From NCBI RefSeq assembly GCF_000153765.1, contig NZ_DS022295.1:876887-940886 (forward strand): a stretch of DNA of 64,000 bases, written 5' to 3'. Position 1 is the first letter of the stretch. Each line of letters starts with the position of its first letter. Below, piece after piece: positions 25,961 through 35,998 of this stretch. Source of the stretch: Mariprofundus ferrooxydans PV-1 (GTDB lineage: Bacteria > Pseudomonadota > Zetaproteobacteria > Mariprofundales > Mariprofundaceae). The notes under the pieces are model-generated. The model was not told the origin of the DNA, searched no databases, and worked only from the letters and a program-made list of their open reading frames with translations. A program made the position numbers and the translations under genes.

Positions 25961-27082
25961 TTATGCAGCAGCTTCCGCTGCCGCTGTTCTTACACAATTT
26001 TTTCCGGCACGCTTGGCTTCATAGACAGCCAGATCAGCACATTTTATCAATGCTTCATAATCGGCCATATCCACACTGCGTGCACTCAGACCAATGCTGA
26101 CGCTCCCATGCCAGGCCCCGTCACCTGTTGGCACACTCAGTTCAGACACTTTTTTTCGCACCGACTCTGCAATAGAGAGGCCTGCATCCCGATCTGTATC
26201 CGGACAGATAATAAAGAACTCATCACCCCCCAGACGGCAGACAATATCACCACTTCGCGCCGCTTTCTGGAGTGTATTTGCCAACTCGCACAGTACCAGA
26301 TCACCGGCATCGTGGCCGTAGGTATCATTCACCACTTTAAAATGGTCGGCATCAACCATCATGCAGGCCAGCGGCTTGTCCGACTGCAGTGATTCATCCC
26401 ACAGGGCAGCCAGGGTGCGCATGGCATGCCGCCGGTTGGGCAGGCCGGTCAGCACATCCGAAAGTGATAGTTTTTCAAGCTGCAGATTGGCTTCAGACAG
26501 GGCGCGGGTGCGCTCGGCAACCCGTGCTTCAAGCGACTGATTCAGTTGAACCAGCTGCTTGTTTCGGGCTGAAACCTGACGAAACAGACCGTTGAGTGCG
26601 GCAAGCAACGGCTCGGTCGCACTGTCACTCTTGCGCTCCTCCGCCCTGTAGGCATCGGCAGGCGTTAAACCGGATGCAACAGCCTTCATCTGGCGCGCCA
26701 TATTCTGATCTGCGCCGAGGATATGGTAGGCAAGCCAGTGGGTCAGAAACTCCATCAGGTAAGAGCTTGTATCAGGGCTGTCGGCAGAGATACCATCATG
26801 CATTGAGGTTACTTCATGCAGGAAGTCGAGGTGCTCTTTACGGTGGAAATCCTGATGACGTTGATCCAGCCCCACCTCCTGCATCAACTCTTCTTCACAT
26901 TGAAAATGGTAATGTGCATAGGCAGCAAGCTCCTGGTATATCTCCTCGATATAATCCAGCGCGATATCGTTGCCGGCCAGGTGCTCTCCCAGCCTGTTAA
27001 TCAGATCCACCAGATGCATATGCTGCTGATCCACATCAGCCACGCCGGTAATAAAATTACTGTCCCACTGAAATGCTACCAT
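25961..27082 (-). CDS. Hemerythrin-GGDEF diguanylate cyclase
   Basis: This 373-residue protein has an N-terminal hemerythrin domain (1-135) with the diiron ligands in order: H in DVDQQHMHL, HxxxE in HYHFQCEEEL, HxxxH in HRKEH, and HxxxxD in HILGADQ. A coiled coil (about 165-205) leads to a GGDEF domain with an intact GGDEF site (about 284-288) and an RSGD inhibitory site five residues before it. It probably makes cyclic-di-GMP in response to oxygen or redox state. The ATG at 27082 gives the normal hemerythrin N-terminus; one six codons earlier is possible. It lies about 170 bases upstream of the PA2779/PA2778 pair. Confidence 0.94.
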   Translation of the reverse strand: MVAFQWDSNFITGVADVDQQHMHLVDLINRLGEHLAGNDIALDYIEEIYQELAAYAHYHFQCEEELMQEVGLDQRHQDFHRKEHLDFLHEVTSMHDGISADSPDTSSYLMEFLTHWLAYHILGADQNMARQMKAVASGLTPADAYRAEERKSDSATEPLLAALNGLFRQVSARNKQLVQLNQSLEARVAERTRALSEANLQLEKLSLSDVLTGLPNRRHAMRTLAALWDESLQSDKPLACMMVDADHFKVVNDTYGHDAGDLVLCELANTLQKAARSGDIVCRLGGDEFFIICPDTDRDAGLSIAESVRKKVSELSVPTGDGAWHGSVSIGLSARSVDMADYEALIKCADLAVYEAKRAGKNCVRTAAAEAAA

Positions 27083-27288
27083 TACGCCCCCCCCGGTCAC
27101 GATTCAGCCATGGCTTATATATAGCAAGGTTGCTACGCTCTTGCCAAAATGAGCTGCAAAAAATACCCGGCCTGATCGCGTGAACGGTCTTCGCCTCATT
27201 TATCGCGGTACCTGAACAGGCATTACATATGCTACCGTACACCGATAAATCGCAGTTGTGAATTTATATACCGCCGGGCAACGGCGCG

Positions 27289-28086
27289 TTAACAGGTGCC
27301 AATCAGATCCCGTGAGTAAAAATCATCATACCATGCATCGGTAAAGTAGAGACCGTGAGCCGGTGCGGTCGCTGCACCCAGCTGGCGGTCGCGACTGGCC
27401 AGCAGGGCAGCGAAATCATCCGGACTACGCTTGCCTGCCCCCACTTCAACCAGATTACCCACCAGGTTGCGCACCATATGATAGAGAAAAGCATCGGCAG
27501 ACACATGAATATGGATACAGTGGCCATGCTGCACGATTTCCAGTGAGCGGATATGCTTCTCCGCATGCGCCGCCTGACAGCCTGCAGCGCGCAACGCGCT
27601 GAAGTCATGACGGCCCAGACAATGCACGGCCGCCCCCTGCATCGCCTCAATATTCAGACTTCTGGGCATCCACCAGTGACGCCAACGCTGCAGGGCCGAG
27701 GCGGTATTACGGTTCCATATCTGATAACGGTATGACCTGCCCCGACAGGCAAAACGGGCATGAAAATCGGCTGCCACAGCCCGTACGCCGACCACCCGTA
27801 TCTCATCGGGCAAATGGCTGTTACAACCATGCAGATAAGCCCGCGGTGAGCGCTGCCAGCGGGCTGCAGAGACATCCGCATGTACCAGCAGTGCTTCGGC
27901 ATGCACACCGGCATCCGTACGCCCTGCCGCCACCACCGTAAGCGGCTCGCCCTCAACAGCCTGCAACGCATCCTGCAGGCAGGCCTGAACCGAGGTCGCA
28001 TTCTCCTGTTGTTGCCAGCCGTGAAACGGACGCCCGTCGAACTCCAGTGCCAGTGCAATACGCTGATGATCCATACCTGTGCTCAT
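27289..28086 (-). CDS. truA: tRNA pseudouridine(38-40) synthase TruA
   Basis: TruA makes pseudouridine at positions 38-40 of the anticodon arm. The 265-residue protein has the catalytic aspartate in AGRTDAGVHAE (about residue 58), the FHARFACRGRSYRY stretch and the C-terminal FLYHMVRNLVG. The start at 28086 overlaps the stop of the EcfT-like gene (ATGA); an in-frame ATG at 28074 is also possible. In many proteobacteria truA follows fimV directly; here the EcfT-like gene stands between them. Confidence 0.96.
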   Translation of the reverse strand: MSTGMDHQRIALALEFDGRPFHGWQQQENATSVQACLQDALQAVEGEPLTVVAAGRTDAGVHAEALLVHADVSAARWQRSPRAYLHGCNSHLPDEIRVVGVRAVAADFHARFACRGRSYRYQIWNRNTASALQRWRHWWMPRSLNIEAMQGAAVHCLGRHDFSALRAAGCQAAHAEKHIRSLEIVQHGHCIHIHVSADAFLYHMVRNLVGNLVEVGAGKRSPDDFAALLASRDRQLGAATAPAHGLYFTDAWYDDFYSRDLIGTC

Positions 28087-28790
28087 ATCCATGCCAGCAT
28101 CATGCAGGTTAATCCGATGATGCCAAGCAGCAGACTGGAGAGCCGTGCAGGCATACCTGTATATCTGTATGCTGAATGCAATTCCACCTGCGCCGGCCAG
28201 CGCAGCCACAAGGTCCGGGAGACAGGTGTGGCTGTGGCAAGCGCCTGAGCACAAGCACTGAGCAGCACTTGCGGCAGCATGCGCCAGTGCCGGCGCAAAC
28301 CGTACTGTCGCTGAATCAAGCGTAGACGAAAACCGACCTGCTGCTGCATGGGTCGAATCATCCAGACAAAAGGCAGCATCCGCTTACCGATCATAGGAAC
28401 AGCAACTATGACGTGCATCCACTCAGCCTGAGAGAGCATACGAAACATCAGCATGGCAGCCGTAAACATCGCCGCCAGCCGCGCACTGAGAAGCAGACCC
28501 AGATGCAACCCCTCCTCAGTCACCGGAATACCTGTACCGGGAAGCAGCAACTGACCGGGAGAAAACAGCGCGTGCAATATCAGGATCGGGACAATAAACC
28601 AGACCAGCAATTTCGACAGGCGCAACATGGTCAACCAGTTGGATTCAATAAAACGGATAAGGAGTGCTGCCAATGCGGCCAGAAACAGGCTCAACAGGAT
28701 ACTCCGGCTGCCGATTGCCATACCAATCAAACCGCTGCCCGCCAGAAAGCGGGCCATCGGGTGACACTCAAACAGAAATGCGGCGTTCAT
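28083..28790 (-). CDS. EcfT/CbiQ-like transmembrane protein (solitary)
   Basis: This 235-residue protein has about five membrane helices and resembles the T-component of energy-coupling-factor transporters (CbiQ/EcfT family): an N-terminal RFLAGSGLIGM helix, LLLSARLAAMFTAAMLMFRM, and an arginine-rich coupling stretch (IRPMQQQVGFRLRLIQRQYGLRRHWRM) where the family has its A-R-S/G motifs. Neither an ATPase nor a substrate-binding S-component gene is adjacent. Coupled to truA by ATGA. The family assignment is moderately sure and the function open. Confidence 0.75.
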   Translation of the reverse strand: MNAAFLFECHPMARFLAGSGLIGMAIGSRSILLSLFLAALAALLIRFIESNWLTMLRLSKLLVWFIVPILILHALFSPGQLLLPGTGIPVTEEGLHLGLLLSARLAAMFTAAMLMFRMLSQAEWMHVIVAVPMIGKRMLPFVWMIRPMQQQVGFRLRLIQRQYGLRRHWRMLPQVLLSACAQALATATPVSRTLWLRWPAQVELHSAYRYTGMPARLSSLLLGIIGLTCMMLAWI

Positions 28791-28878
28791 TCAGGTATAC
28801 AACAACAGACGACAGCAAGGTAGTTCATCCGGGGTGGCACCAACGCTGCTGTGCAGGAAGGAGCCAGCAAGCCGGAAA

Positions 28879-31800
28879 TCAACTCTTGTTTTCGTCTTTA
28901 TCCGGCTTGGTGAATTCATCCAGCAGATGACCGAGCACCTGGGTTGCCCCTTCATCAGAGATATTATCGTCATCTTCTCTCCGGGCCTTGTCGATGCCAT
29001 CGATACCCTGAGAATCAGTGCTCTCATCCATGTTGAACGATGCATCATCATCGGCAAATGCGCCCAGCAGGACATCCAGCTCCTGGGTTGCACCATGATC
29101 GATATCAAATGCATCCATCTCATCATCTTGCCGATCTGCCTCGCCGGACTCGAAGAAGGAGGCGTCAAGCTCATCAGAAGCCTGGCTGCTCTCATCATCA
29201 TTATCGGCAAATGCACCCAGCAGAGAGTCCAGCTCCTGCGTCGCACCATGGTCGATATCCGCAGCCGAACCGGAGAGTGAACGCTCTTTCGCAGGCACGT
29301 CAAACACCGATTTGCCGAGCTCGCCAGCATCATCAAAGTTGATGAAATCATCATCGTTATCGAACTCACCGAGCAACTGATCCAGGCGCGTAGTTGCACT
29401 TGCATCATCGTTACTGCTGTCGGCCACATCCGCTTCGGAATCAGCGACTACCGGACTCTTTTCTGCTGGTTTAGCTGCTTCAGTATCATGGCTTTCAAAG
29501 TTGATCGGCTCTTCATCATCATCGCCATAAAATTCGCCGAAGAGTTGATCCAGGCGCATGGTTGCACCCATATCGGCATCGGTCGAGGCGACTTCGCCGG
29601 TCTGCTGCATCGAATCCGCCTGCGTTGCCGATGTCTCAGGCTGTGAAGGAGAATCCTGCTTATCTGTCGCTTCGACTGAGCGCTCTTCGGAAAACTCCTG
29701 CAACAGATTATCCAGCTCCTGGGTGGCGCCAGCTTCCTGATCACCCACCTGATCAACCGTTGCGGCATGATCGGCAGAAGTATCCTTCTGGTCGGTATCA
29801 GCAGATTCTTCTTCGTTATCAAACGCATCATCAAACAACCAGTCCAGCTCCCCGGCCGCCTGGTCATTCTGCTGCTCAGGCTGCGGAGCTTCTTCGTCCT
29901 TCTTCTTCTCGTTAACGAAGTCGGTCAGTTTAAAATTCAGTTCATCGAGGTCTTCTTCATCAATCTGCAGGGTGTCGCCACTGCCCACAGCTTCCCCGAT
30001 AACGGGTTCTTCGTCTGCCACCAGGGGGGCCTTCTCATCCACGTCCCCGCCAAGCTCGGTAACCGAGGCCCTGAATCGGGCCAGATCAGTCGGTGCCAGC
30101 GCCATTGTAGCAACGGCAATGGTTTCATCGAAGCCCTTGGCATCACTCTTATTCAACAGGATTTCAGCTTTCTTGATATGGGCCTGGACATTATCCGGCT
30201 GCAGGCGCAGCGCCATCTCCAGCTGCTGTAGTGCCTCTTCATACATACCGTAACGTATGTACACATCGGCTTCCGATACATAATCAATCTCAGGGTCCAG
30301 TGCCGCGGCTGTGGAGTCAAAAGGTTCGAGTTCAGCTGTAGCAGTATCACTCAATGCATCAACAAGGTTATCCGTCCCCTGATGATCACTGTCGACACTC
30401 TCTTCGATCTCGGAAACTTCACTTTCGATAGTCTCAGCCAGTGCATCTGAGGCTGACGGAACAGCGGCTTCGGCAGGCTCAACCGGTGCAGACTCAACCG
30501 GTGCAGCCTTGGCAGGCGCAACAGGTGCGGTGACCGGTTGTTCAATATCCAGATTAACAGATGCGCCCGGATGAGCCGGCTCCCTGCGTAGCAGGATAAC
30601 CACAACAGCAATCAGCACCAGTACAAGGGCGGTCAACAGCCAGACAATCCAGTCAGCAGTAGCCGCGACCTGCCCGACAGATGTTTGTTGGCGACGCTCC
30701 TTCTCCTGCTGATCCTGCAGGCGGGCAATCAGGATTTCCAGCTTATCAATACGCGCTTTGGATGATTCAATGGCCAGCGTATCGATTTTGTCCTGTAGCG
30801 CTTTCATCGTTTGGCTATTTTGGCCCAGCTGCTCCTGCAACTGCTCATTTTTTTGCTGCATACTGGCCAGCAACTTATTGGTCTCGGCCAGAACTGCGTT
30901 GTTTGCTGCGCTCTGAGCAGCTTGCTCTGAAGGCGCTGTAGCCTGACCTTCGCCTGATGGCGAGATCGCGCTCACAGTCGGCTCAGCTGGCGCTGCTGCA
31001 GACTTGCTCTCTGCCACTGTCATCTGAGTTGTAGCCGGCGCATGCACCGCTTCCACATCAGCCTGTCTACCGACACTGACGCGAGGGGCGTAACGGCTAC
31101 GCTGCGCTTCAGCCACAGCCGCATAATGCGGCTGCTCGGTCAGTTTTTTCCACGCCTGCTGATGCTGGCGCATGATCTGCAAGGCTTCCTGCTTCGAGTG
31201 AACTTCCACTTCAGCCGCACTCGGCACTTTTAATACGCTGCCGGCCTTGAGCAGATTCATATTCTGCTTGTCAAAGCTGTCCCGATTCTTGTCAAACAGG
31301 GCAACCATCGTCTGGTTCAGACTGTAGCGATGATCAACACGCAAGCGTCTGGCTATCGTGGAAAGGCTGTCTCCTCGCACAATCGGCCCATACTTATCGG
31401 TTCTGGCCCAGTTATCATCCTGAGCAGCAGCTACAGGCGCCTTCGTCGGTGCAACAACCTGACCGGATGTGTTTGTAACAGGGGTTGTAGCTGCGTCGTT
31501 AGCGCTGTCGGAAACGGCTTTAACGGTAGGTTGCGGTTTTTTGCTGGCAGCCGCCTGCATAGCTTTACCTGCATCCAGAAATACCGGGTATTTACGGAAA
31601 TAGGAGACACGACCTGTGCGTATTTTCAGCACCAGATTGAAATAAGGGGTTGAGATAGTTGTGCGGGATGAGAGTTGGACACGCGCACCGCGCTTGTCAC
31701 TGACCAGATCGGCACGAATTGCGCTCAACACCGGATCACGGTAAACCTCAAAAATCCTGTAATCGCCCTTATCTGCGATCTGGACAAAAACCTGGGAAAT

Positions 31801-31968
31801 CAGCTCATCAGAATCCAGTGTAAGTGGCACTTCCGCATAAAACGGCTCGCCAATATGACTGGCCACCTCTATCTTTCCGAGAGATGCTGCGCAGGCGCTG
31901 TCTGCAATCAGCAGCGACAGCATACCCAGACAAGCAGTAAACACGGCACGCTTCAGCCTATCTCTCAT
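28879..31968 (-). CDS. fimV: FimV-like inner-membrane protein with repeated acidic C-terminal motif
   Basis: FimV proteins organise type IV pili, twitching and polar assembly. The 1029 residues show a signal peptide (1-27), the FimV N-terminal domain (28-135), a LysM domain (about 192-250) for peptidoglycan, a coiled coil (362-428), a membrane helix (439-460), a TPR unit (560-610), then a very acidic tail. The tail contains six copies of GATxxLDxLLxEF-like motifs at 747, 801, 857, 908, 959 and 1007, spaced 48-56 residues. I do not see the usual FimV C-terminal helical motif in its canonical form. The order leuB-asd-fimV-truA is the gammaproteobacterial one. Confidence 0.92.
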   Translation of the reverse strand: MRDRLKRAVFTACLGMLSLLIADSACAASLGKIEVASHIGEPFYAEVPLTLDSDELISQVFVQIADKGDYRIFEVYRDPVLSAIRADLVSDKRGARVQLSSRTTISTPYFNLVLKIRTGRVSYFRKYPVFLDAGKAMQAAASKKPQPTVKAVSDSANDAATTPVTNTSGQVVAPTKAPVAAAQDDNWARTDKYGPIVRGDSLSTIARRLRVDHRYSLNQTMVALFDKNRDSFDKQNMNLLKAGSVLKVPSAAEVEVHSKQEALQIMRQHQQAWKKLTEQPHYAAVAEAQRSRYAPRVSVGRQADVEAVHAPATTQMTVAESKSAAAPAEPTVSAISPSGEGQATAPSEQAAQSAANNAVLAETNKLLASMQQKNEQLQEQLGQNSQTMKALQDKIDTLAIESSKARIDKLEILIARLQDQQEKERRQQTSVGQVAATADWIVWLLTALVLVLIAVVVILLRREPAHPGASVNLDIEQPVTAPVAPAKAAPVESAPVEPAEAAVPSASDALAETIESEVSEIEESVDSDHQGTDNLVDALSDTATAELEPFDSTAAALDPEIDYVSEADVYIRYGMYEEALQQLEMALRLQPDNVQAHIKKAEILLNKSDAKGFDETIAVATMALAPTDLARFRASVTELGGDVDEKAPLVADEEPVIGEAVGSGDTLQIDEEDLDELNFKLTDFVNEKKKDEEAPQPEQQNDQAAGELDWLFDDAFDNEEESADTDQKDTSADHAATVDQVGDQEAGATQELDNLLQEFSEERSVEATDKQDSPSQPETSATQADSMQQTGEVASTDADMGATMRLDQLFGEFYGDDDEEPINFESHDTEAAKPAEKSPVVADSEADVADSSNDDASATTRLDQLLGEFDNDDDFINFDDAGELGKSVFDVPAKERSLSGSAADIDHGATQELDSLLGAFADNDDESSQASDELDASFFESGEADRQDDEMDAFDIDHGATQELDVLLGAFADDDASFNMDESTDSQGIDGIDKARREDDDNISDEGATQVLGHLLDEFTKPDKDENKS

Positions 31969-32012
31969 GAAAACCCTCCATCATCCATGCTGCGCAGCAT
32001 AAGTGAATATTT

Positions 32013-33047
32013 TCAGGAAATCAAAATTTCCGCTATCTGCACAGCATTTAGCGCAGCCCCTTTACGTATATTGTCGGCAACCACCCACAGGTGCAGCGAA
32101 TTCGGACAGGAGAGATCGTTACGGATACGCCCCACCCAGACAGGGTCGCTGCCCGCTGCTTCACTTGGCATAGGGTAATCTTCTGTGGACGGATCATCCA
32201 CTACGCAGACCCCTTCTGCCTCGGACAAGAGTGAACGTGCCCTCTCAGCATCAAGCGGAGCGCTGAAGGTAATATTCACCGATTCAGAATGACCGTAGAA
32301 GACAGGTACGCGCACGGTTGTTGCCGTTACGGCAATATCCGCCCCCATAATCTTGACCGTTTCATTGATCATCTTGCGCTCTTCTTTGGTATAGCCGTCA
32401 TCCATGAACAGATCGATATGCGGAATCACATTGAACGCGATTCGGGATGAGAACACTTCCACTGTCGCATCCTGAGAGCTGAGCAGTTGCCCGGTTTGCT
32501 TGGCCAGCTCATTGATCGCACGAGCGCCTGCGCCGGATACAGCCTGATAGGTGGAAACGACCACACGTTGAATCGGCACGGCATCATGCAACGGCTTGAG
32601 TGCAACAACCATCTGAATGGTCGAACAATTCGGGTTGGCAATAATACGATTGTGCCTGGCCATCTCGAGAGCTTCCGGATTCACTTCCGGAACCACCAGC
32701 GCAACCTCCGGATCCATACGCCATGCACTGGAGTTATCCACCACATAGCAACCGGCCTCGGCAAAGCGCGGGGCATGCCTGAGCGATGTATCACCACCGG
32801 CTGAGAAGAGTGCGATATCCACACCGCTCGGGTCAAACTGCTCCAGATCCTGAACAATGTATTCGCTACCCTTAAAGGTGACTGCAGAACCGGCACTGCG
32901 ACTGGAAGCCAGCGGAATCAATGTGGCGACAGGAAAGTCGCGCTCGGCCAGAATTTCGAGCATGGTTTGCCCGACAGCGCCGGTTGCACCAACAACGGCA
33001 ACAACATAACCCTCTTTTTTCTCGGGCAAAAATCTCTCATTCATCAT
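32013..33047 (-). CDS. asd: Aspartate-semialdehyde dehydrogenase
   Basis: Asd reduces aspartyl phosphate on the path to lysine, methionine, threonine and diaminopimelate. The 344-residue protein has the NADP-binding [18 protein letters not shown], the catalytic cysteine in [12 protein letters not shown], and the later [16 protein letters not shown] with the catalytic histidine. Its start overlaps the leuB stop (ATGA). It lies 44 bases upstream of fimV. Confidence 0.97.
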   Translation of the reverse strand: MMNERFLPEKKEGYVVAVVGATGAVGQTMLEILAERDFPVATLIPLASSRSAGSAVTFKGSEYIVQDLEQFDPSGVDIALFSAGGDTSLRHAPRFAEAGCYVVDNSSAWRMDPEVALVVPEVNPEALEMARHNRIIANPNCSTIQMVVALKPLHDAVPIQRVVVSTYQAVSGAGARAINELAKQTGQLLSSQDATVEVFSSRIAFNVIPHIDLFMDDGYTKEERKMINETVKIMGADIAVTATTVRVPVFYGHSESVNITFSAPLDAERARSLLSEAEGVCVVDDPSTEDYPMPSEAAGSDPVWVGRIRNDLSCPNSLHLWVVADNIRKGAALNAVQIAEILIS

Positions 33048-34126
33048 GCCAGCGCCTCCAGCGCACTACAAACTGCATCACCCATGGCCGAACAACTGAC
33101 TGCCTGCTCACCGGCATAAGCCAGATCCGTCGTACGTATACCGGCATCCAGCGTATGTTCCACAGCCTGCTCCACCTTTTCGGCCAGATCGATTCTGTTC
33201 AGTGAAAAACGCAGCATCATGGCCACAGAGAGAATCGTCGCCAGCGGATTGGCCATATCCTTGCCTGCAATATCGGGTGCGGAACCGTGAATCGGTTCAT
33301 ACATGGCAAACTGCTCACCAATAGAGGCAGACGGCAGCATGCCGATCGAGCCGGTCAGCATCGATGCCTCATCGGAGAGTATATCACCAAACAGATTACC
33401 GGTGACAATCACATCAAACTGTTTCGGATTACGGATTAACTGCATCGCGGCGTTATCAACATACATGTGTGAGAGTTCCACATCGGAAAATTCCGCCTGA
33501 TGCAGCTCAATAACCACACTGCGCCAGAGCTCGGAGACCTCCAGCACATTGGCTTTTTCGACGCTGCATACCTTGTTGGAGCGCAGACGGGCAGCCTCGA
33601 ATGCCTTGCGAGCAATCCGGCGCACCTCGCTCTCGCGGTAGGCCATCGTGTTATAACCACGACGCTCGCCGTCCACCGTTTCAATTCCGCGCGGCTGACC
33701 GAAATAGATGCCGGAAACCAGCTCACGCACCACCAGAATATCAACACCATCGATCACATCCGGTTTCAGCGTGGACGCATCAAGCAACTGCGAGTGCACC
33801 TTGGTCGGACGATAGTTGGCAAACAGACCGAGATCGGCACGGATGCCCAGCAGCCCCGCTTCCGGACGCAGTGGCTTGTCCAGCGCTTCCCACTGTGGCC
33901 CGCCGACAGCGCCAAGCAACACGGCATCAGATGCATGCACGAGCTCACGCGTCGCTTTCGGATACGGGTCGCCCGACGCATCAAAGCCTGCTCCGCCGAT
34001 TCCGGCCTCCTTCCATGTTGCGTCCAGATCAAAGCGCTTGTTTAACACCTCAAGCACCTTGACGGCTTCGCGCACAATTTCAGGCCCGATGCCATCACCT
34101 GGTAATACCGCAATACTGACAGCCAT
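33044..34126 (-). CDS. leuB: 3-isopropylmalate dehydrogenase
   Basis: LeuB catalyses the oxidative decarboxylation step of leucine synthesis. The 360-residue protein has [13 protein letters not shown] at the start, the [11 protein letters not shown] loop, the substrate arginines in [14 protein letters not shown], and the metal/NAD site [15 protein letters not shown] and [18 protein letters not shown]. It begins two bases after the nrdR stop and overlaps asd. Confidence 0.97.
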   Translation of the reverse strand: MAVSIAVLPGDGIGPEIVREAVKVLEVLNKRFDLDATWKEAGIGGAGFDASGDPYPKATRELVHASDAVLLGAVGGPQWEALDKPLRPEAGLLGIRADLGLFANYRPTKVHSQLLDASTLKPDVIDGVDILVVRELVSGIYFGQPRGIETVDGERRGYNTMAYRESEVRRIARKAFEAARLRSNKVCSVEKANVLEVSELWRSVVIELHQAEFSDVELSHMYVDNAAMQLIRNPKQFDVIVTGNLFGDILSDEASMLTGSIGMLPSASIGEQFAMYEPIHGSAPDIAGKDMANPLATILSVAMMLRFSLNRIDLAEKVEQAVEHTLDAGIRTTDLAYAGEQAVSCSAMGDAVCSALEALA

Positions 34127-34128
34127 AA

Positions 34129-34587
34129 CTACTCCTTCTTGCCGACAGCAGCCCTGACCGCTGTCAAAAAATCATCCACATCCTTGAACTCACGATAGAC
34201 CGAGGCAAAACGCACATAGGCCACGCCATCGAGATCGCGCAACTGCTCCATGACAAATTCACCGAGCTTATCCGCTGCAATTTCGGCCACGCCCGTTTCC
34301 TGCACGGCACGCACCACTGCATTTAAACCATGTTCTAAACTTGCTACTGAAACAGGCCGTTTTTCCAGCGCTTTTTGCATGCCTGAACGAATCTTTTCCA
34401 GATCAAAGGACTGACGTGTACCGTCCTTTTTTACCACCAGCGGCAGTCTCAGTTCGGCCCGCTCATAAGTTGAAAAGCGCTTGCCGCAGCCTTCGCATTC
34501 GCGCCGGCGACGCACAGCCGTCCCCTCTTCGACCACGCGGGAGTCAACCACGCGCGTATCGTCATTGGTGCAAAAGGGACAGTACAT
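34129..34587 (-). CDS. nrdR: Transcriptional repressor NrdR
   Basis: NrdR represses ribonucleotide reductase genes in response to bound ATP/dATP. The 152-residue protein has the N-terminal zinc ribbon (C3, C6, C31, C34) and an ATP-cone domain ([20 protein letters not shown] onward). It lies 12 bases downstream of glyA, a common placing since glyA feeds one-carbon units to nucleotide synthesis. Confidence 0.96.
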   Translation of the reverse strand: MYCPFCTNDDTRVVDSRVVEEGTAVRRRRECEGCGKRFSTYERAELRLPLVVKKDGTRQSFDLEKIRSGMQKALEKRPVSVASLEHGLNAVVRAVQETGVAEIAADKLGEFVMEQLRDLDGVAYVRFASVYREFKDVDDFLTAVRAAVGKKE

Positions 34588-34599
34588 CGAAAGCCCTTA

Positions 34600-35859
34600 T
34601 CAGCTTTCGTAGATCGGAAAACGGTCCGTCAGTTCACGCACTTCAGCGGCAACAGCCTGATGCACCGAGGCATCTTCCGGTGCTTTCAACACATTAAGAA
34701 TCATCTCACCAATCTGCCTGGATTCTGCTTCCATCATTCCGCGTGAAGTGATCACCGACGCGCCGATACGCACGCCGGAAGTCACAAACGGTGATTCAGG
34801 ATCAAACGGAATCGTATTCTTGTTGACGGTAATGCCTGCCGCTTCCAGAGCCTCTTCAGCTTGCTTGCCGGTGATGCCCTGCGGGCGCACATCAACACGG
34901 AACATATGGCAATCGGTACCGCCGGATACAATTCTCAGTCCGCCGGCCGCCAACGTTTCCGCCAGAGCCCGTGCATTGACAACCACCTGTTTCTGATCCG
35001 CCTTGAACTGATCGCCCAGAGCCTCGCCAAAGGCAACAGCCTTGGCTGCAATCACATGCATCAGCGGACCGCCCTGAATGCCGGGGAAGATGCGCGAGTT
35101 GATCTTCTTGGCCAGCTCATCATCGTCGGTGAGAATCATGCCGCCACGCGGTCCGCGCAACGTTTTGTGAGTGGTCGTGGTGATCACATGCGCGTGGCCA
35201 ACCGGCGACGGATAGGAACCGGCAGCGATCAGGCCCGCATAGTGCGCCATATCCACCATCAGCAGAGCACCGACAGAATCGGCAATCTTGCGCATGCGAG
35301 CAAAATCGATCGGACGTTCATAGGCGGAAGCACCGCCGATAATCAGCTTCGGCCGCTGAATTTCAGCCTGCTTCTGCATCACATCATAATCGATCTGTTC
35401 ATTATCCTTGCGTACACCGTAAGCCACAACCTCATACAAGCGACCGGAAAAATTCACTGGTGAGCCGTGCGTCAAATGACCGCCGTGCGCCAGGTCCATT
35501 CCCATGATCGTGTCACCGGTCTTCAGTGTAGCCATAAACACAGCCATATTGGCCTGTGAACCGGAATGCGGCTGGACATTGGCATGCTTCACGCCGAAGA
35601 GCTCACATGCGCGCTCCTGCGCCAGGCGCTCCACCTTGTCCACATGCTCACAACCACCGTAATAACGGCGTCCGGGATAACCCTCGGCATACTTGTTTGT
35701 CATCACCGATCCCTGAGCCTGCATCACGGCTTTGGATACGATATTTTCACTGGCAATCAGCTCCAGCGTATGCTGTTGACGGCCCAGCTCGGCATCAATC
35801 GCCTCAGCTACGACAGTATCACTCAATGGTGCATTAAAAAATTGACTGCGATCGGACAT
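34600..35859 (-). CDS. glyA: Serine hydroxymethyltransferase
   Basis: GlyA converts serine and tetrahydrofolate to glycine and methylene-tetrahydrofolate. The 419-residue protein has [20 protein letters not shown], the [13 protein letters not shown]-like stretch ([13 protein letters not shown]), and the PLP lysine in [14 protein letters not shown]. The ribosome site TCAGGAGAAT precedes the start. It heads glyA-nrdR-leuB-asd-fimV on the minus strand, 139 bases after hflX. Confidence 0.97.
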   Translation of the reverse strand: MSDRSQFFNAPLSDTVVAEAIDAELGRQQHTLELIASENIVSKAVMQAQGSVMTNKYAEGYPGRRYYGGCEHVDKVERLAQERACELFGVKHANVQPHSGSQANMAVFMATLKTGDTIMGMDLAHGGHLTHGSPVNFSGRLYEVVAYGVRKDNEQIDYDVMQKQAEIQRPKLIIGGASAYERPIDFARMRKIADSVGALLMVDMAHYAGLIAAGSYPSPVGHAHVITTTTHKTLRGPRGGMILTDDDELAKKINSRIFPGIQGGPLMHVIAAKAVAFGEALGDQFKADQKQVVVNARALAETLAAGGLRIVSGGTDCHMFRVDVRPQGITGKQAEEALEAAGITVNKNTIPFDPESPFVTSGVRIGASVITSRGMMEAESRQIGEMILNVLKAPEDASVHQAVAAEVRELTDRFPIYES

Positions 35860-35998
35860 GGATTCTCCTGAAAAAACGATAAAAAAACGGGAATGGATAG
35901 CTTTTTCAATCCCACTCTATACTCCGCCGGCCTTTACCGGTCATCGGAGGTGCGCATTATGTCGAAAGCAGATGCCCGCGTCATCCATGATCTGCCAT

